Positions 43,340 to 55,700 are shown, counted from the stretch's first letter. The stretch is 64,000 nt of DNA from Prorocentrum cordatum (GCA_963575745.1 CAUYUJ010014201.1:120001-184000), one strand, 5' to 3'. A program made the numbers and translations. The notes: generated by a model not told the origin, from the sequence alone.

Positions 43340-45599
43340 ATAGTAGGGTCAAAAGAACATCATGACGCCCCAGGGGGGTCTGGGCGCGATCCGGGGGAGG
43401 ATGCCGGGGAACTCGTTTTAAGCAAACAGTAACGCACTTCGTGGTCTTCGAGTTCCCAGAACTCCATTCCTGGGCATGATCTTGAATGCCCGGAGCCAAC
43501 TGTAGGCCACTTCGTGTTCTTCGTGTTCCCAGAACACCATTCCTGGGCCACATTTTCAATGCCCGGAGCCAACTGTAGGCCACTTCGTGTTCTTCGTGTC
43601 CCCAGAACACCATCACCGGGCCACATTTTCAATGCCCGGAGCCAACTGTAGACCACTTCGTGTTCTACGTGTTCCCAGAACACCATTACCGGGCCACATT
43701 TTGAATGCCAGGAGCCAACTGTAGGCCACTTCGTGTTCTTCGTGTTCCCAGAACACCATTCCTGGGCATGATTTTGAATGCCTGGAGCGAACTGTAGGCC
43801 ACTGGGTGGTCTTCGAGTTCCCAAAACTCCATTCCTGGGCATGATTTTGAATGCCCGGAGCCAACTGTAGGCCACTTCGTGTTCTTCGAGTTCCCAGAAC
43901 TCCATTCCCGGGCCACATTTTGAATGCTGAGGCAGGCTGATGCTGAGGCTGAGGCAGGCTGAGGCTGAGGCAGGCTGAGGCTGAGGCCGAGGCTGAAGGC
44001 AGACTGAGGCTGAGGCTGAAGCAGGCTGAGGCTGAGGCTGAGGCAGGCTGAGGCTGAGGCTGAGGCAGGCTGATGCTGAGGCAGGCTGAGGCTGAGGCTG
44101 AGGCTGATGCAGGCTGAGGCTGAGGCAGGCTGAGGCCGAGGCCGAAGGCTGAAGGCAGGCTGAGGCTGAGGCTGATGCAGGCTGAGGCTGAGGCAGGCTG
44201 AGGCTGAGGCTGAGGCAGGCTGATGCTGAGGCAGGCTGAGGCTGAGGCTGAGGCTGATGCAGGCTGAGGCTGAGGCAGGCTGAGGCTGAGCCCGAGGCTG
44301 AAGGCAGACTGAGGCTGAGGCTGAAGCAGGCTGAGGCTGAGGCTGAGGCAGGCTGAGGCTGAGGCTGAGGCAGGCTGATGCTGAGGCAGGCTGAGGCTGA
44401 GGCTGAGGCTGATGCAGGCTGAGGCTGAGGCAGGCTGAGGCTGAGGCCGAGGCTGAAGGCAGACTGAGGCTGAGGCTGAAGCAGGCTGAGGCTGAGGCTG
44501 AGGCTGAGGCTGAGGCTGAGGCTGATGGAGGCAGGCTGAGGCTGAGGCTGAGGCTGATGCAGGCTGAGGCTGAGGCAGGCTGAGGCTGAGCTGAGGCTGA
44601 GCTGAGGCAGAGGCTGAGGCTGAGGCTGAAGGCTGAGGCTGAGGCTGAGGCAGGCTGATGCTGAGGCTGAGGCTGAGGCTGAGGCTGATGCAGGCTGAGG
44701 CTGAGGCAGGCTGAGGCTGAGGCTGAAGGCTGACTGAGGCTGAGGCTGAGGCTGAGGCAGGCTGAGGCTGAGGCTGAGGCTGAGGCTGAGGGCTGAGGCT
44801 GAGGCTGAGGCAGGCTGAGGCTGAGGCTGAGGCAGGCTGATGCTGAGGCAGGCTGAGGCTGAGGCTGAGGCTGATGCAGGCTGAGGCTGAGGCAGGCTGA
44901 GGCTGAGGCCGAGGCTGAAGGCAGACTGAGGCTGAGGCTGAAGCAGGCTGAGGCTGAGGCTGAGGCAGGCTGAGGCTGAGGCTGAGGCAGGCTGATGCTG
45001 AGGCAGGCTGAGGCTGAGGCTGAGGCTGATGCAGGCTGAGGCTGAGGCAGGCTGAGGCTGAGGCCGAGGCTGAAGGCAGACTGAGGCTGAGGCTGAAGCA
45101 GGCTGAGGCTGAGGCTGAGGCAGGCTGAGGCTGAGGCTGAGGCAGGCTGATGCTGAGGCAGGCTGAGGCTGAGGCTGAGGCTGATGCAGGCTGAGGCTGA
45201 GGCAGGCTGAGGCTGAGGCCGAGGCCGAAGGCAGACTGAGGCTGAGGCTGAAGCAGGCTGAGGCTGAGGCAGGCAGAGGCAGGCTGAGGCTGAGGCTGAG
45301 GCAGGCTGATGCTGAGGCAGGCTGAGGCTGAGGCTGAGGCTGATGCAGGCTGAGGCTGGGCTGAGTCTGAGGCCGAGGCTGAAGGCAGACTGATGCTGAG
45401 GCTGAAGCAGGCTGAGGCTGAGGCAGGCTGAGGCAGAGGCTGAGGCAGGCTGAGGCTGTGATTGCGACTGCCGTTGCCACTGCGACTATCATCGCGAATG
45501 CGACTACGACTGCGAGAACAGCAGAATTCTACAACTGGATTATCATCTGAATCTTAACGGGAATGCTTCCAAATATGCTCCTACACACCGCTGGTAGGT
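43340..45599. repeat. Composite repeat, copy 2 (73-bp units + GAGGCT array + 3' module)
   Basis: Same module order as 2252-3739. The lead-in is acatcatgacgccccagg and ttttaagcaaacagt. Seven 73-bp units run at about 43436-43927. A longer hexamer array follows (about 43924-45460), with an internal higher-order pattern of ~150-180 bp (aaggcagactgaggctgagg recurs). The ~142-bp 3' module ends near 45599. Minus-strand frames of up to 710 codons are repeat artefacts. Confidence 0.92.
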
Positions 45600-45618
45600 T
45601 GCTTTGCCGGGATAAATT

Positions 45619-45705
45619 CCTCCCCCCGAAGACACGGAAAACCTCTCAAAGGCTGGAGGCTTCTGGGAAGCCCGGCCGCCTTCTCAGAGGGCCTTTTCCT
45701 TCTGA
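45619..45705 (+). repeat. Dispersed TTCTCAGAAGG repeat, copy 3 (partial)
   Basis: CCCCGAAGACACGGAAAACC, then aaaggctggaggcttctggg and CCGCCTTCTCAGAGGG, corresponds to the second half of the 1312-1425 copy. A weaker relative follows at 46003-46050. Confidence 0.5.
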
Positions 45706-46002
45706 CTCCCCCCCTCGCTCACCGCCCCTCGCCAAGCCAGGAGGGTGTAATCCCATGCGCCAAATCCTCGGCCCATGCTGGGCCTGGCCAAGATCGGCGC
45801 AGGCGTACCTGGTCAGCCGGCGCCCTCCGAGACGAGCCGCCGGTCTCCGAGCACGTCCAGCCCGAGCAGGACGGCGGGCCTCTGGTCGCCGATGAGGCCC
45901 TCGGGAGCGGGGAGACGCGGACTACGACGACGCCAGGCCGAAGACAAGTTCGGGTGAGGATGAACCAATGGGCTCTGGAAGACGTCGTGGGCGCCGCGGC
46001 TT

Positions 46003-46310
46003 TCTCAAAGCGTCCTGGAACTCTCTGAGAGCGTTCCGGAACGCTCCCGAAAGGATGCTGACATCCTCGCGTTGTGGCAAAAACTGCGGTTTGTCATTCT
46101 TGCTACCAATCGTCGGCGCTGGCGACGGGGTTTTCTCCTCCGCGCGCGCGTTCGGTCGGTCGTTCCGCGCCCCCCCCCCCCGGCAAGTTCCTTCTCTTTT
46201 CCCTCCGCTCTCAAGTCCGCTCTCACAAGAACCGTCCTCGTCCTCGCCTCGTCCGACAAACCCTGACATCCCCGAGTCGTGGCAAAAACTGCCGGTCGGC
46301 TTCCGACAGA
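46003..46310. repeat. Weak repeat copy and two direct copies of a GTGGCAAAAACTG segment
   Basis: TGACATCCTCGCGTTGTGGC at about 46058 and TGACATCCCCGAGTCGTGGC at about 46264 both continue as AAAAACTGC. They are about 206 bp apart. No coding signal I trust. Confidence 0.45.
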
Positions 46311-46804
46311 TACTTCGCCGGCTCCCATGGCCGCCCGCCCCTGGGGTGGGGGGCGGTGCCTCTGGGGAGCCACGTTAGGAAAGATGCGCGGAGTCGGACG
46401 TCCGCGGAAAGGGGTGGCGGGAGGGGGGTGGCGAACGGTGGAGCAAGGCAGGGGGGGGCGAGGCGGCGGCGGCGAAGCGGGAACGGGCCAAATCGAACGA
46501 AGCTCCGACAGTGCCACAATCGGAAAAATTCGAATTGTGTGACCAACCGCGCGCAGTAATGCACCACGAGCTGTGGCCCCCACGGTGGGGACCCGATCGA
46601 TTCGTCGCCCAACCAAGGCTCAACTACAGTAAGAGTTATTATTCATTCGGGCCACGACGGCCTCCAGAGGCCAGGACAAACCAGGGTCCCCAAACAACAA
46701 ACCACCTGGAGTGTCCGCCCGTGGCCATTCTGACAAGTTCTTTGAAACTGTACTGGCGGGGCGGCACAGGAGGAGGAGAAGGAGGACGGAGGGGGGGCCG
46801 GAGG

Positions 46805-47062
46805 TAGATCCCTCAACCACATTTAGTCTCTACACTAACGCCGATGTGTGGAGCAGGGTAGAGCCCGCAACCGCATTCAGACTTGAAGCCGACGCCGATG
46901 CGGAGCAGGAGCCCTCAACAACATTCAACGTAGAAAAACGGGCGCCACCAGCGCCTCTAGAAGCCACGTCGTCACCAAAAACTGCCCCCGCATAGCCCTC
47001 AACCACACTCGTGGAAGACAGGGCGACCCCAGCGCCGCCAGAAGCCACGTCGTCACCAAAAC
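46805..47062. repeat. Tandem ~84-bp units
   Basis: gccctcaacaacattcaacg and gccctcaaccacactcgtgg both lead to gaagccacgtcgtcaccaaa (about 46972 and 47041). An older unit is visible at 46805-46890. No gene. Confidence 0.55.
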
Positions 47063-47286
47063 GTGTTCTGCGGGCTATCGGCCTTTGCGAATTCCGATCG
47101 CATTCAGTTCATGCCGCTCCCGCTGCGCGGGGCGCCGTCGGCTGCCACTGGCAGCGGCCCTGGGCGGGTTGCCACCCGGAGTGTGCGGCCCGAATGTCAC
47201 CCCGAGTGCGCGACCCGAGCGCTGCCCCGATTGCGCAGCCCGAGCCCTTCCAGACCCGCCCTCAGCCACGCCATCCTCGAACCAAT

Positions 47287-47560
47287 CTATAGTGAGCTGT
47301 CCTCGAAATCGTCGATCGCCAGCTGCAAGATCCCCAGCGCGTTCGACCTCGGGGCGACGCCTGATCTCACTTTTCCCCCGAGCTGGACCACGCAATCCGC
47401 GAAGATGCGCGTCAGCTCCGCATCGGCCAGGGCGCGCGTCAGCTTCGCGCTGCCTTCTTTGTAGCATGCTGCCTCGCGCCCCAGCAGCTCGTCGAACCCG
47501 GCGTCCTCCACGAGTGCGGGAGGCAGCCGCTGACGCAGATCGGCCTCGGGAACATTCGGC
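47287..47560 (-). CDS. Likely terminal exon of a hypothetical gene
   Basis: A minus frame from about 47560 reads ADLRQRLPPALVEDAGFDEL, LTRALADAELTRIFADCVV and LGILQLAIDDFEDSSL, then a stop at 47287-47289. It has a helical, balanced composition unlike the flanking G-run and CAC DNA. A G-run-rich stretch (C on + at 47580-47680) just upstream looks like intron. The rest of the gene is not seen, and the CAC array follows. No family recognised. Confidence 0.4.
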
Positions 47561-47849
47561 GGCGCGCTTCGAAAAAAGGCCCCCCCCCCCAACATTCGGC
47601 GCCGTCGATCAGAACCAGGGGGCCCCCCTCCCCCCCACCCCCCGACCCCCTCCCGAACCGCCCTAACACCCCCCCCAGGCGCCGGCGCCAGCGGCGGCGG
47701 CCGCCAGCAGCGCCGACGGCGGGGGCGAAGCGACGATGACCAGAGGCAGCCAAAGGGGGGGAGTCCAACCACCCACCCCCCCGGCGCCCGCCCCGGCGTC
47801 GGCGGCGGCGGCGGCCGGCAGAGCCGACGGCGGGGGCGCAGCGACGATT

Positions 47850-48712
47850 GCCACCGCTACCACTACCACCACTACCACCACTACCACCACTACCACCACC
47901 ACCACCACCACCTCAACCCGCCACCACCACCACCACCAACCCACCGCACAACCACCACGCGACCACCACCAGAGCCACCACCACCACCACCACAACCACC
48001 ACTACCACAACCCACCACCACCACAGGAACCAACCACCACTACCACCACCACCACAATGTACCACACCACCACCGCCACCACAGCCACAACCATCACCAC
48101 TACCAGCAGCACGACCCACCACCATCACCACAAACCACCACACCACACCACAAACCACCACCACACCACCAAACCACCACCACCACCACCACCACCACAA
48201 ACCACCACCAACCGCCACCGCAACCACCACCACCGCCACCACAAAAAACCACCGCGCTACAACCGCCACGCCACCACCACCACCGCCACCACCACCGCCG
48301 CGCCACCACCATAACCGCCACCACCACCACCACAACCGCCACCGCCGCAACAAACCACCACCACCGCCACAGCCACAACCACCACGACCACGACAACCCA
48401 CCACACCACCACAACCATACATCCCTACCATAACCACCACGACAAGCCACCGCACCACCACCGCCGCCGCCACCGCCACCTTAACCCACCACCGCCACAA
48501 CTACCACCACCGCCACCACCAGAAACCAGCGCACCGCCGCCACCGCCACCATCATCACCACTACCAGACCCTGCCACCGCAACCACCACAACAACCACCG
48601 CCACCACCAGCCACACCACCACCACCACCGCCACCACCGCCAACGCCAGCGCCACCACCACAGCCACCACCACCACAGCCACCGCCAGCGCCACCACCAC
48701 CACCACCTCAGA
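47850..48712. repeat. (CAC/CCA)n triplet array, ~860 bp
   Basis: Interrupted CAC/ACC/CCG triplets give His-, Thr-, Pro- or Val/Gly/Trp-only frames. Non-coding low-complexity sequence. Confidence 0.95.
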
Positions 48713-49200
48713 GAGGCCCCAACAGACGCCAAAGAGGCGCCCGGGAGGCTGCGCAAATGCCCGTCAGAGGCCCCCGAGAGCCCTCCGACGAGAGCACGAG
48801 AGGCACCCATTAGGACTCTGACCCAGGGCACAGTGGCGGAGCGTCGTCGTCGTGGTCATCGCTGTCGCCGTCGTCCTCGTCGACGCCCCCCGCCGCAACC
48901 GCCAGCCGTCGCAGGCGCCCGCGCTGGCCCTGAAGAGGTAGTCGTCGCCCCCGCCGCCGCCGCCAGCCGCCGCCGACGCAGGCGCCGGCCCGAGGAGAAG
49001 GAGATGAAAGGAAGTAGGGGGGGCGGGAGGGGGGGCGGGGCTCGAACCTCCCCCTCCGTCACGGGAAGGGGCGGGGGGGTGGGGGGTTCGAACCCTCCCC
49101 CTCAGTGGGGGGGAGGGGGTCAGGTTCCAAACGCCCCCTCCCCTCCGGGCGACAGCAGACGGCGCTCGATCCGAGATCCTCATCCGCCCCGTCGCCCTTG
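48713..49200. other. No gene; G-runs with a repeated TTCGAACC palindrome
   Basis: 49010-49140 has GGGGCTCGAACCTCCCCCTC and GGGGGTTCGAACCCTCCCCC in a G-run background. See the rejected list for the tRNA check. Confidence 0.4.
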
Positions 49201-49463
49201 CGAGCGCCCCCCCCCCCCCCGCGGCCGCCAAGTCCTCCCCGCAGACAGAACGTCGGGAAAGTGTCGCGGGCGTCGTCGCGATTCGCAGAGGGCTCAGTCT
49301 TCGAGCGCGCGCGCGGGAATCAAGGCGTCTGGGCGAGAATGGGCGCCGCTCTATCGCCTCGCGGCAGACAGCTCTTGGGGGGCGCCGATTGCGCGGGGCT
49401 GCTTCTGCCGCGCGCCAATGCGTGATGCGCCGCGCGCGGGAGCTCTGACGACTGCAGACGCGC

Positions 49464-52400
49464 TCACGCGCAACCGTCATGCTGCGCACGAAAGACGCGC
49501 TGACGGTCGCGACCTCCCGCCGAAGAGACGCGCTGACGCGCGAGAAGAGCCCCGCGCGTGACGAGCGCAAAATTGCACGCCGCGCCAGCGGAGTCCGCGA
49601 GGTCACATCCCCATATGGGCGCTGGAGGATCTGGAACCGCGGCGCCGTCAGGAGCATCCGAGCCAGCAGGCTCAGCAGGGCCGCGCATTCCAGGAGGCGG
49701 AGCGATGGCCACTGCACGCGCAGCAGCACGAAGTACCCCAGGATCTAACCGAAGAGAACGATCCCGAAGCACCTGGCCCATGAACAGCGCGCAGACACTG
49801 AACCTGAACCTCTCGTCGCCCGCGTCGAGCCATTAAGAGCCCCCCCTCCTCCTCTGGCCCCTTCGACAGCTTCACTACGTCGGCCACGGAACGTCTTGCG
49901 CACATGTGGGCGTCGGCTGCGAGGCATTCGCTGGGGGGGGGGGGGGGGGGGGGCAGGGCCCGCGGGGGGCTGACCGAACACCGATCCGACTTGATGAGCG
50001 TGGGAACTGGGGGAGATGAGCGACGTGCGATACATTCTAAGCTTCCGAACAGTCAGCCCAACCCCTGTAGGAACAACACACACGGCCCTGAACACAGCGT
50101 CATCCAAATGGGTCTTATACATGAGGACGGGCTGGCAATGTTCGTCTCTGACCGGGCCCCCATCCCCATTCAAAACCTCCGTCTTCTTGCACGCGCCACC
50201 CCGAAGTATTCGGCAAGCGAAACCGACCAGGACCCTGCCCAGGCGACGCTCCTGGGCAGTCGCGAGCACCAGCACTGTGAGACCAGACAACAGCGCCTCC
50301 TGGACGACGGCTCCAAAAACGGTTCGGGTGAATCGCCGCGCTCTGTGTTCCAGAGCCCCCCCCCATAAAGAAATAGCCCCGTCGGCAGGCCAATATTCTC
50401 CTGCGCAGCTCGCCCTGCCCCCGCCCCGTTCGCGCATGGCTGGGTACCCATCGCTACTTTGTCGAGCTGGATCTTGCCCTCGAGGGGGAGGCGGCCACTG
50501 GAGATGTCGGAAGCGTGCTGATGTGAGCTAGGGCCCACGAGCGAGGGCGCGACGCTACTTTTCTTCGCCTTGCGTGCCTGGCCGCTGCTGTCCAGCTCAC
50601 CGCGCAGAAACCAATGGGCACGCGTGAGAGCGCGCTGCGCGTTGCGCGCCGACGTCGCACCGCGCGAGCGAGATGTGTCGTCCGCGAAAATGCCGCAAGA
50701 AAAATCAACGAGCCGCTGGAGAAGGGGCGCCCGCGCCGCGCACGAGGCCTCACTCGACCATATCACATAGTCTGGATCGTCGGGCGGAACAGGCGGCACC
50801 GATCTCTGAAATCCACTCGTCGCGCGACTGCGGCCGAGGTGGAGCAGGCGCGTCGCCCCGCGCAGCCTGGCGCAGCCGATCCATCCATCTCCGGATCGGC
50901 CTTCTGCAAGTAGGAGCCAAAAAGATGACGGCCGGACTGTCGCCCATGAAATCCTCGCACTGGCTGTGCAGCTTCTGCCCCCCGCCCGATGCTTGAGCCG
51001 CGAAGGTCGATGCCCCATGCCTCTGGTGGAAATCAAGCCGGGTCCTGCGGGCGAGCCGCCTCGCATGCAGTTTGGGGCAGCTCTGCGAACGTCGCGCGCC
51101 CGAACGCGTTGGACACATCCTCCTGCGACGCGTTGGTGGAGATGCCCCTGGCCCGCATCCGCGCGAGCAGCTCATCCTGGCAGACGAGGGCCCCCTCGCG
51201 ACTCCGCCCCGGCAAGTGCCCGCGCTCGCGGCCGGGCTCGAGGTCGGCAGCGCCGCGACTGAGAGAGGGGCCTTGCACCGCGGCTGTCCAATTCGACGCA
51301 GGCCGTGAATGTGGCGACGCGCGCTGAAACCTTCCTTCCCGCCGCACTTCGAGACGCCCGTCGCTCGCGAGTGATGCCGCGCAGCGGGGGCGTGACCGAC
51401 TCGCCGAATGCGATGGCAGACCTCCGGCGTGGCCCGAGCCGCCCTCGCGCTGTCGAACGCCGGCGTCGAGGCTCCCAGACCGCGTCGATCGCTGGCCAGC
51501 CTATGTCGCGGAGCAAACTCAATCCTCCGGGCAGCCTCCGCATCCTCGGGGTCGGGGCCGCCCTCGCCATCACTGCCCCGTCTCCCGCGAGGCATTCCGC
51601 GCGTTCCGTCGAAGCGCCTGTTCGGGTCGATGGTCGGCGCCAGAATTAATGTCACTCGGCGCGCTGCGGACAGAGGCCGCTCTCCTTATCGGCGCCTTCT
51701 CAAGCAGGGCCTCCGCGTAGTCGCCCCCCCCCCCCCCCTCTCCTCGACATGCGCGAAGTTGTCGGGCCCGAGCGTCGGGCGGGGGGCGCGCCGCCCACTC
51801 GCTCGGGCGCTCGTCGAGCTCGACAGGGGCGGCCCGCAGCCCGCCCTCAGGACCGCGAAGGGACAAATACTGCTCCAACTTCGTCTCTCCGTGGCGCGAA
51901 CTCCTCCGCAGCGCTGCGCCTCCTCTCCCTCGGGTCGCCGTGCTTGCGGCGCCTCCCCTGCCGGGCCCGCCCGATCTCGGTCGCAAGCTCGCCCGACGAC
52001 CCCTCGAATCGGGCGCGGCGAAGCGCGCGGGGCCGACGGGGCGCCCGCGCGAGCTGCGCGCGCGCGGTCGCCCTCGCCCCCGACCTCCCGAACCCGACGT
52101 CGCTCAATCAACAACCTCGATCTCCTCTCCGCGAGCCTGCGATCACGTGGGTCGATAGCGGTAGCCCCCCCGGAATGCCGCTCTGCCACCGCGCGCGCCG
52201 CGGTGACCCAGCGCGCCCGGGCCTCGTCTGGCGCGGGCGCGCGAGGGCGCAGCTCGTGGAAATCAGGCCCTTCCTCGGAGGCCTTCTCCTTCTCTAGGCC
52301 CACGACAAAGTCAGCGGCCCCCTTTCGCGCGTCGGAGGGCCTGGGCAAGGCGGTCGAAGTCCCAGGGCGCACTTTCGGTCTTCGAGTAGGACATGTCGAA

Positions 52401-52722
52401 CGTATGATCCAGCCGAAGAAGCAGGGGCGCGCGGTCCCGAGCTCCTTGCGCGCGCCAGCTTGGGCCGAAGGTTTGATCTCACTAGTGGCGCGCACTTCCT
52501 CGCAGACTCGGCCTGCCGCGCGAAGGTCGCCATGAAATCGATGCAAGGCGCATAAACCGAACCATTATGCGTGGGCCCCGCCGGGAAATCCGTTGAAACC
52601 GCTCTGATCGTATATTTCTCCATCGCCTCGAGGGCGCGATCACTCGCGTACGTAGTGCTGCCCAGCCCCAGGCGCATGGCATCGACCGTCGGCCGGCGTC
52701 GACGATGCGCTTCCGTGGCCAC
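49464..52722 (-). pseudogene. Retroelement C: decayed non-LTR endonuclease/reverse transcriptase
   Basis: Minus-strand pieces in order. An endonuclease tail is seen as DFPAGPTHNGSVYAPCIDFM (about 52585-52525). An Arg/Glu-rich linker with RRLAERRSRLLIERRRVREV follows (about 52140-52080). RT motif A appears as QEDVSNAFGRATFAEL (about 51130-51080) and motif C as GIFADDTSRSRG (about 50694-50655). The thumb/C-terminal part has RTVFGAVVQEALLSGLTVLV (about 50330) and LDDAVFRAVCV. A terminal Cys/His part, WGCDLADSAGAACNF...HQR-like, sits at about 49620-49540. The frame changes repeatedly (at least five times), so the copy is dead. A poly-G at 49932-49955 interrupts it. The C-terminal finger distinguishes it from elements B and D. 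Confidence 0.7.
49933..49954. repeat. Poly-G tract
   Basis: About 22 G on + inside retroelement C, at a frame change. Confidence 0.85.
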
Positions 52723-53318
52723 GCTCTCACGGCGTTCTCTCCTGTCCGACGGACGACGGGGGGAAGTGAATGATGGGGGTCAACAAATCGAATCGAAGCG
52801 CCCTGAGCGCAGCCTGTGCAAAGCCACCCGCCCTCGCAACTGCTGAGGGGCTGCCGCGGCGTCTATCAAATGCTTCATGCGGAACGTTCTCTTGCGAACC
52901 AGCAGTATGATACCGCAAGACTTGCTGGAGTGGCGGCTCGGCGCATATCCCGAGTGAATGGCGAAGTGAAGCTTGCAATGGGACCTTGTCGTCGCCTGCT
53001 CTTGTGAGGAGCGCCCGCCCGTGCTTGCGAGGGCGATCAGGTCTATGTGCTGGAACTACTCACTGATGTCCTGTAACCTCAGCTCACCCGCGAACGCACA
53101 ATTCCAATACAAGAGCGTAAGCATCGCAAGATATGGGCGTACAGTGTGGGAGGCTGACCGTGGGGGCCATGCACTTGCGATGGCACGGTAGATGGCGCGC
53201 TGGGTCGCCTGGCCCAGGTACGCGATCGCCTGAGCAGGGGGGGTTGGAGGAGGAGGGCGAGGACGAGGAGGGGGAGGAGGAACGCCAGTACCTCATGCGT
53301 CCATCGGTCCCGCGGCAC
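52723..53318. other. No gene recognised; GGA patch
   Basis: Spacer between retroelements C and D with a gaggaggagggcgaggacga patch (53235-53280). Short frames only. Confidence 0.4.
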
Positions 53319-54260
53319 TCAACGCCTTGGGGGCTTCAGCCATGGATAAGGCCTAGCCCTTCCAGGCGGAGGCGGAAGAAACGAGTAATTGTCTGGCATT
53401 TTCGTGAGCGCCGCTTTGAGGGCCACGAGGGATTGAGACAGATCGAGGGGCCGACCGTTCTGCCGCCCAACCATTTCCTTGGCTATGTGGTAGATGTACA
53501 AGCACAGGGAAGCAGCAAGCACAGCATTTTCTCGAGTAAAATCGAGCGCTGGATGCGGAACTAGCAGCCCAAATCCGAAACGTATGAGCGGACATGAGGG
53601 CACCACCGCACGAGGACGACAAATCAGATGGACAAGGTGAGGGCATCGAAGGTAATGCTCAATGCTGTCCGGATGGCGGTGGCAACCGAACACACAACAC
53701 CAGCGCTCCGAGGTCACGTGCATGCGGTCCGTTGTCGTCCACCCCCCAGCGACCGTTTTCAAGTAAGGCCAACGGATCGAAGCGGGAGCCCGGAGCAGGA
53801 TTTCTCGAGCCAGGGCCCACCTCTCTCGCAGTCGTGTGGGGGTGACATTAAACCAGGCCCGCACGCGACGCCCAATCAGGAGATCTAATTTGTCGGGATA
53901 GGCTGAGCCAGAAACCGAACGCATGAAATGACCTTGCATCTTGGGCCGGCGTCCCTCCAGAGCGGCCTGACGCACGGCGGCACGGGCACGGTTCTGGGCG
54001 AGGCGAGGCTGCGAGGCCAAGAGGGGAGGACGGCGACACGGCACGGCGGATCTCAACTGCTCGTAGTACTGCACAATCGACTGCTTCATCTTCCAACACG
54101 GCGCGCACCAGGCGTGCTGAATTCTGTCCACAATTGGGAGGTGACCCACCACTCCCGAGACGAGATCTGCAGCGAGCTGGAGCCGACAGTGCAACGGACC
54201 CCAAACATCATCTAGAGTCATGGAGGCGGACCGCCACGCATTCGCCACCGCCAAAGAGCA
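53319..54260 (-). pseudogene. Retroelement D: C-terminal part of a non-LTR reverse transcriptase polyprotein
   Basis: One long minus frame (452 codons with its repeat-encoded poly-Ser front) ends at 53319. The unique part from about 54260 reads SMTLDDVWGPLHCRLQLAAD, IQHAWCAPCWKMKQSIVQYY, LRTWFN-like RRVRAWFNVTPT and the Cys/His finger WCCVFGCHRHPDSIEHYLRC (about 53710-53650). The same finger type (CxFGC...HYxxC) is at the end of element B, so B and D belong to one class. The RT palm itself is missing, so this is a truncated copy, although this end is intact in frame. It could be mistaken for a cellular gene. Confidence 0.65.
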
Positions 54261-54383
54261 TATGGCGTGAGGAGCGGGGGAGGGAGACCACGAGGCGAGG
54301 GAGAGGAGCTCCGAGAGGGCGAAGGAGTTCGGGGGGAGATGAAGAGATTTGTGCAAACCCCAGAGCTCGCGCCGCTGCAACGC

Positions 54384-54475
54384 AGCGGAGGAGGAGGAGG
54401 AGGAGGAGGAGGAGGAGAAGTGGGAGGAGGAGGAGGAGGAATAATATGAGGAGGAAGAGGAAGAGGAGGAGAAAA
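54384..54475. repeat. GGA/AGG microsatellite
   Basis: (GGA)n runs at 54386-54440 and 54445-54475 give poly-Ser on the minus strand upstream of element D. Confidence 0.9.
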
Positions 54476-54479
54476 ACGA

Positions 54480-55700
54480 GGGACCCTTGGTTGGCCCGTT
54501 CTGTGCTGTCCCCAATCGAGGCGAGGAGAGGCTCTGTCCCGTCTTGGCTGATGGCCGTTTTGAGCTAGATGAAGGGTGCGTCATCGGGTCGGACGGGGCG
54601 GGCGGGGAGGAAAGCCTTGACCCGCGCATCAGGCGATGTGGATTGGATGGGGCTTTGCCACCTTGAGGCAAGGACAATCTGTCTGCTGGGCGCTTGGGCC
54701 CCTGGTTGCTGACAGACAGACGTTCCCAGCGGCTGAACGTGCTGCCATCACGAGAGTGTTGGAACTAACCACGGGACCCATAGTCTGAATCATAGACGAC
54801 AGGGTGTCAAGGGGATCCGTGAAGGTCCCCTTTGGAAGCGCGAGAAGATGGTAGGTCTTTGGTGTCAGTTATGAGAGGCCGTTGGGGACAGGTCCGTTCG
54901 AGTCCACCACATTCGTTCGCACCTCGAGTTGGACGATGCTCTGGCCTGAGGATCTAATTTCTCCCGCTGGCAGCAATGGGCTTGCAGGCAAAACCGCAGA
55001 TGAGGGGGCCAAGATGACCTAGATCTCTTCGGCCGACAGGGACGGGACGACATGGCTAAGGTTGACACTAGAACCTCCAATGTCTTGGACTCGGTGCTGG
55101 CGGTCTCTTTTGCCTTGGCCCAGCAGGCCCCAGTCCTGTATGGAGCCCCCTCCAAGGGAAACCGGCTTGAATATTCACATACTAGGGCTGCCTGACAGAA
55201 GAGTGCCAAGGAACACCATCTTGATCTGTTTTTGGCCCGCAACATCTTGCGCTGTTTTTGGCCCAGACGCAACACCAGGTGGAGAAGACCCAAGGTGGTC
55301 AGTGGCGCTGCAATTCTTATTCTTAGAAGGACGGATGGGGGCAGAGCTGTTGTCCTCCAATCCGACTGTCGGGGGATCCCTTCTCAGATCCAAGGATACC
55401 ATTGGGCCGATTCCTTCCGAGGGGTCCACTGGTGTCAAGTCTGTGGAAGTGCGGGGTCCCCTCAAAGGGGAAACTCCAACAACTCGGACGGCGGTGCATC
55501 CCTGGTCTTTCCATGCACGGCAAGCGTGTTTGGGCACGACTCTCTGCGGGCAAGCTACCTCCTGGCCTCCAGGCGTGGCCTGGATTAAGAGGGACCACGA
55601 GGCCAGCGCCTGTCGGATCGCTGGCGGCGGGATGGAACCCTCGCTGGCGGCGACAAAGACACCCTTCGGATGGGGTTGGCCTCGAACCTTTTTCAAAGTT
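54480..55700. other. No gene assigned; overlapping frames on both strands
   Basis: A + frame from 55062 to 55700 (PPRETGLNIHILGLPDRRVP and WPPGVAWIKRDHEAS) and a minus frame 55696-55175 overlap. Neither shows a domain I recognise, though base composition is less repetitive than elsewhere. Possibly a decayed retroelement segment. Confidence 0.25.

Noticed and set aside
47850-48712. His/Thr/Pro-rich frames up to 321 codons
   Set aside because: Products of CAC triplets, with no unique sequence.
49060-49110. GGTTCGAACC palindrome resembling a tRNA T-arm / pol III B box
   Set aside because: No A box, no anticodon arm or acceptor stem can be built on either strand; it is a palindrome in a G-run background.
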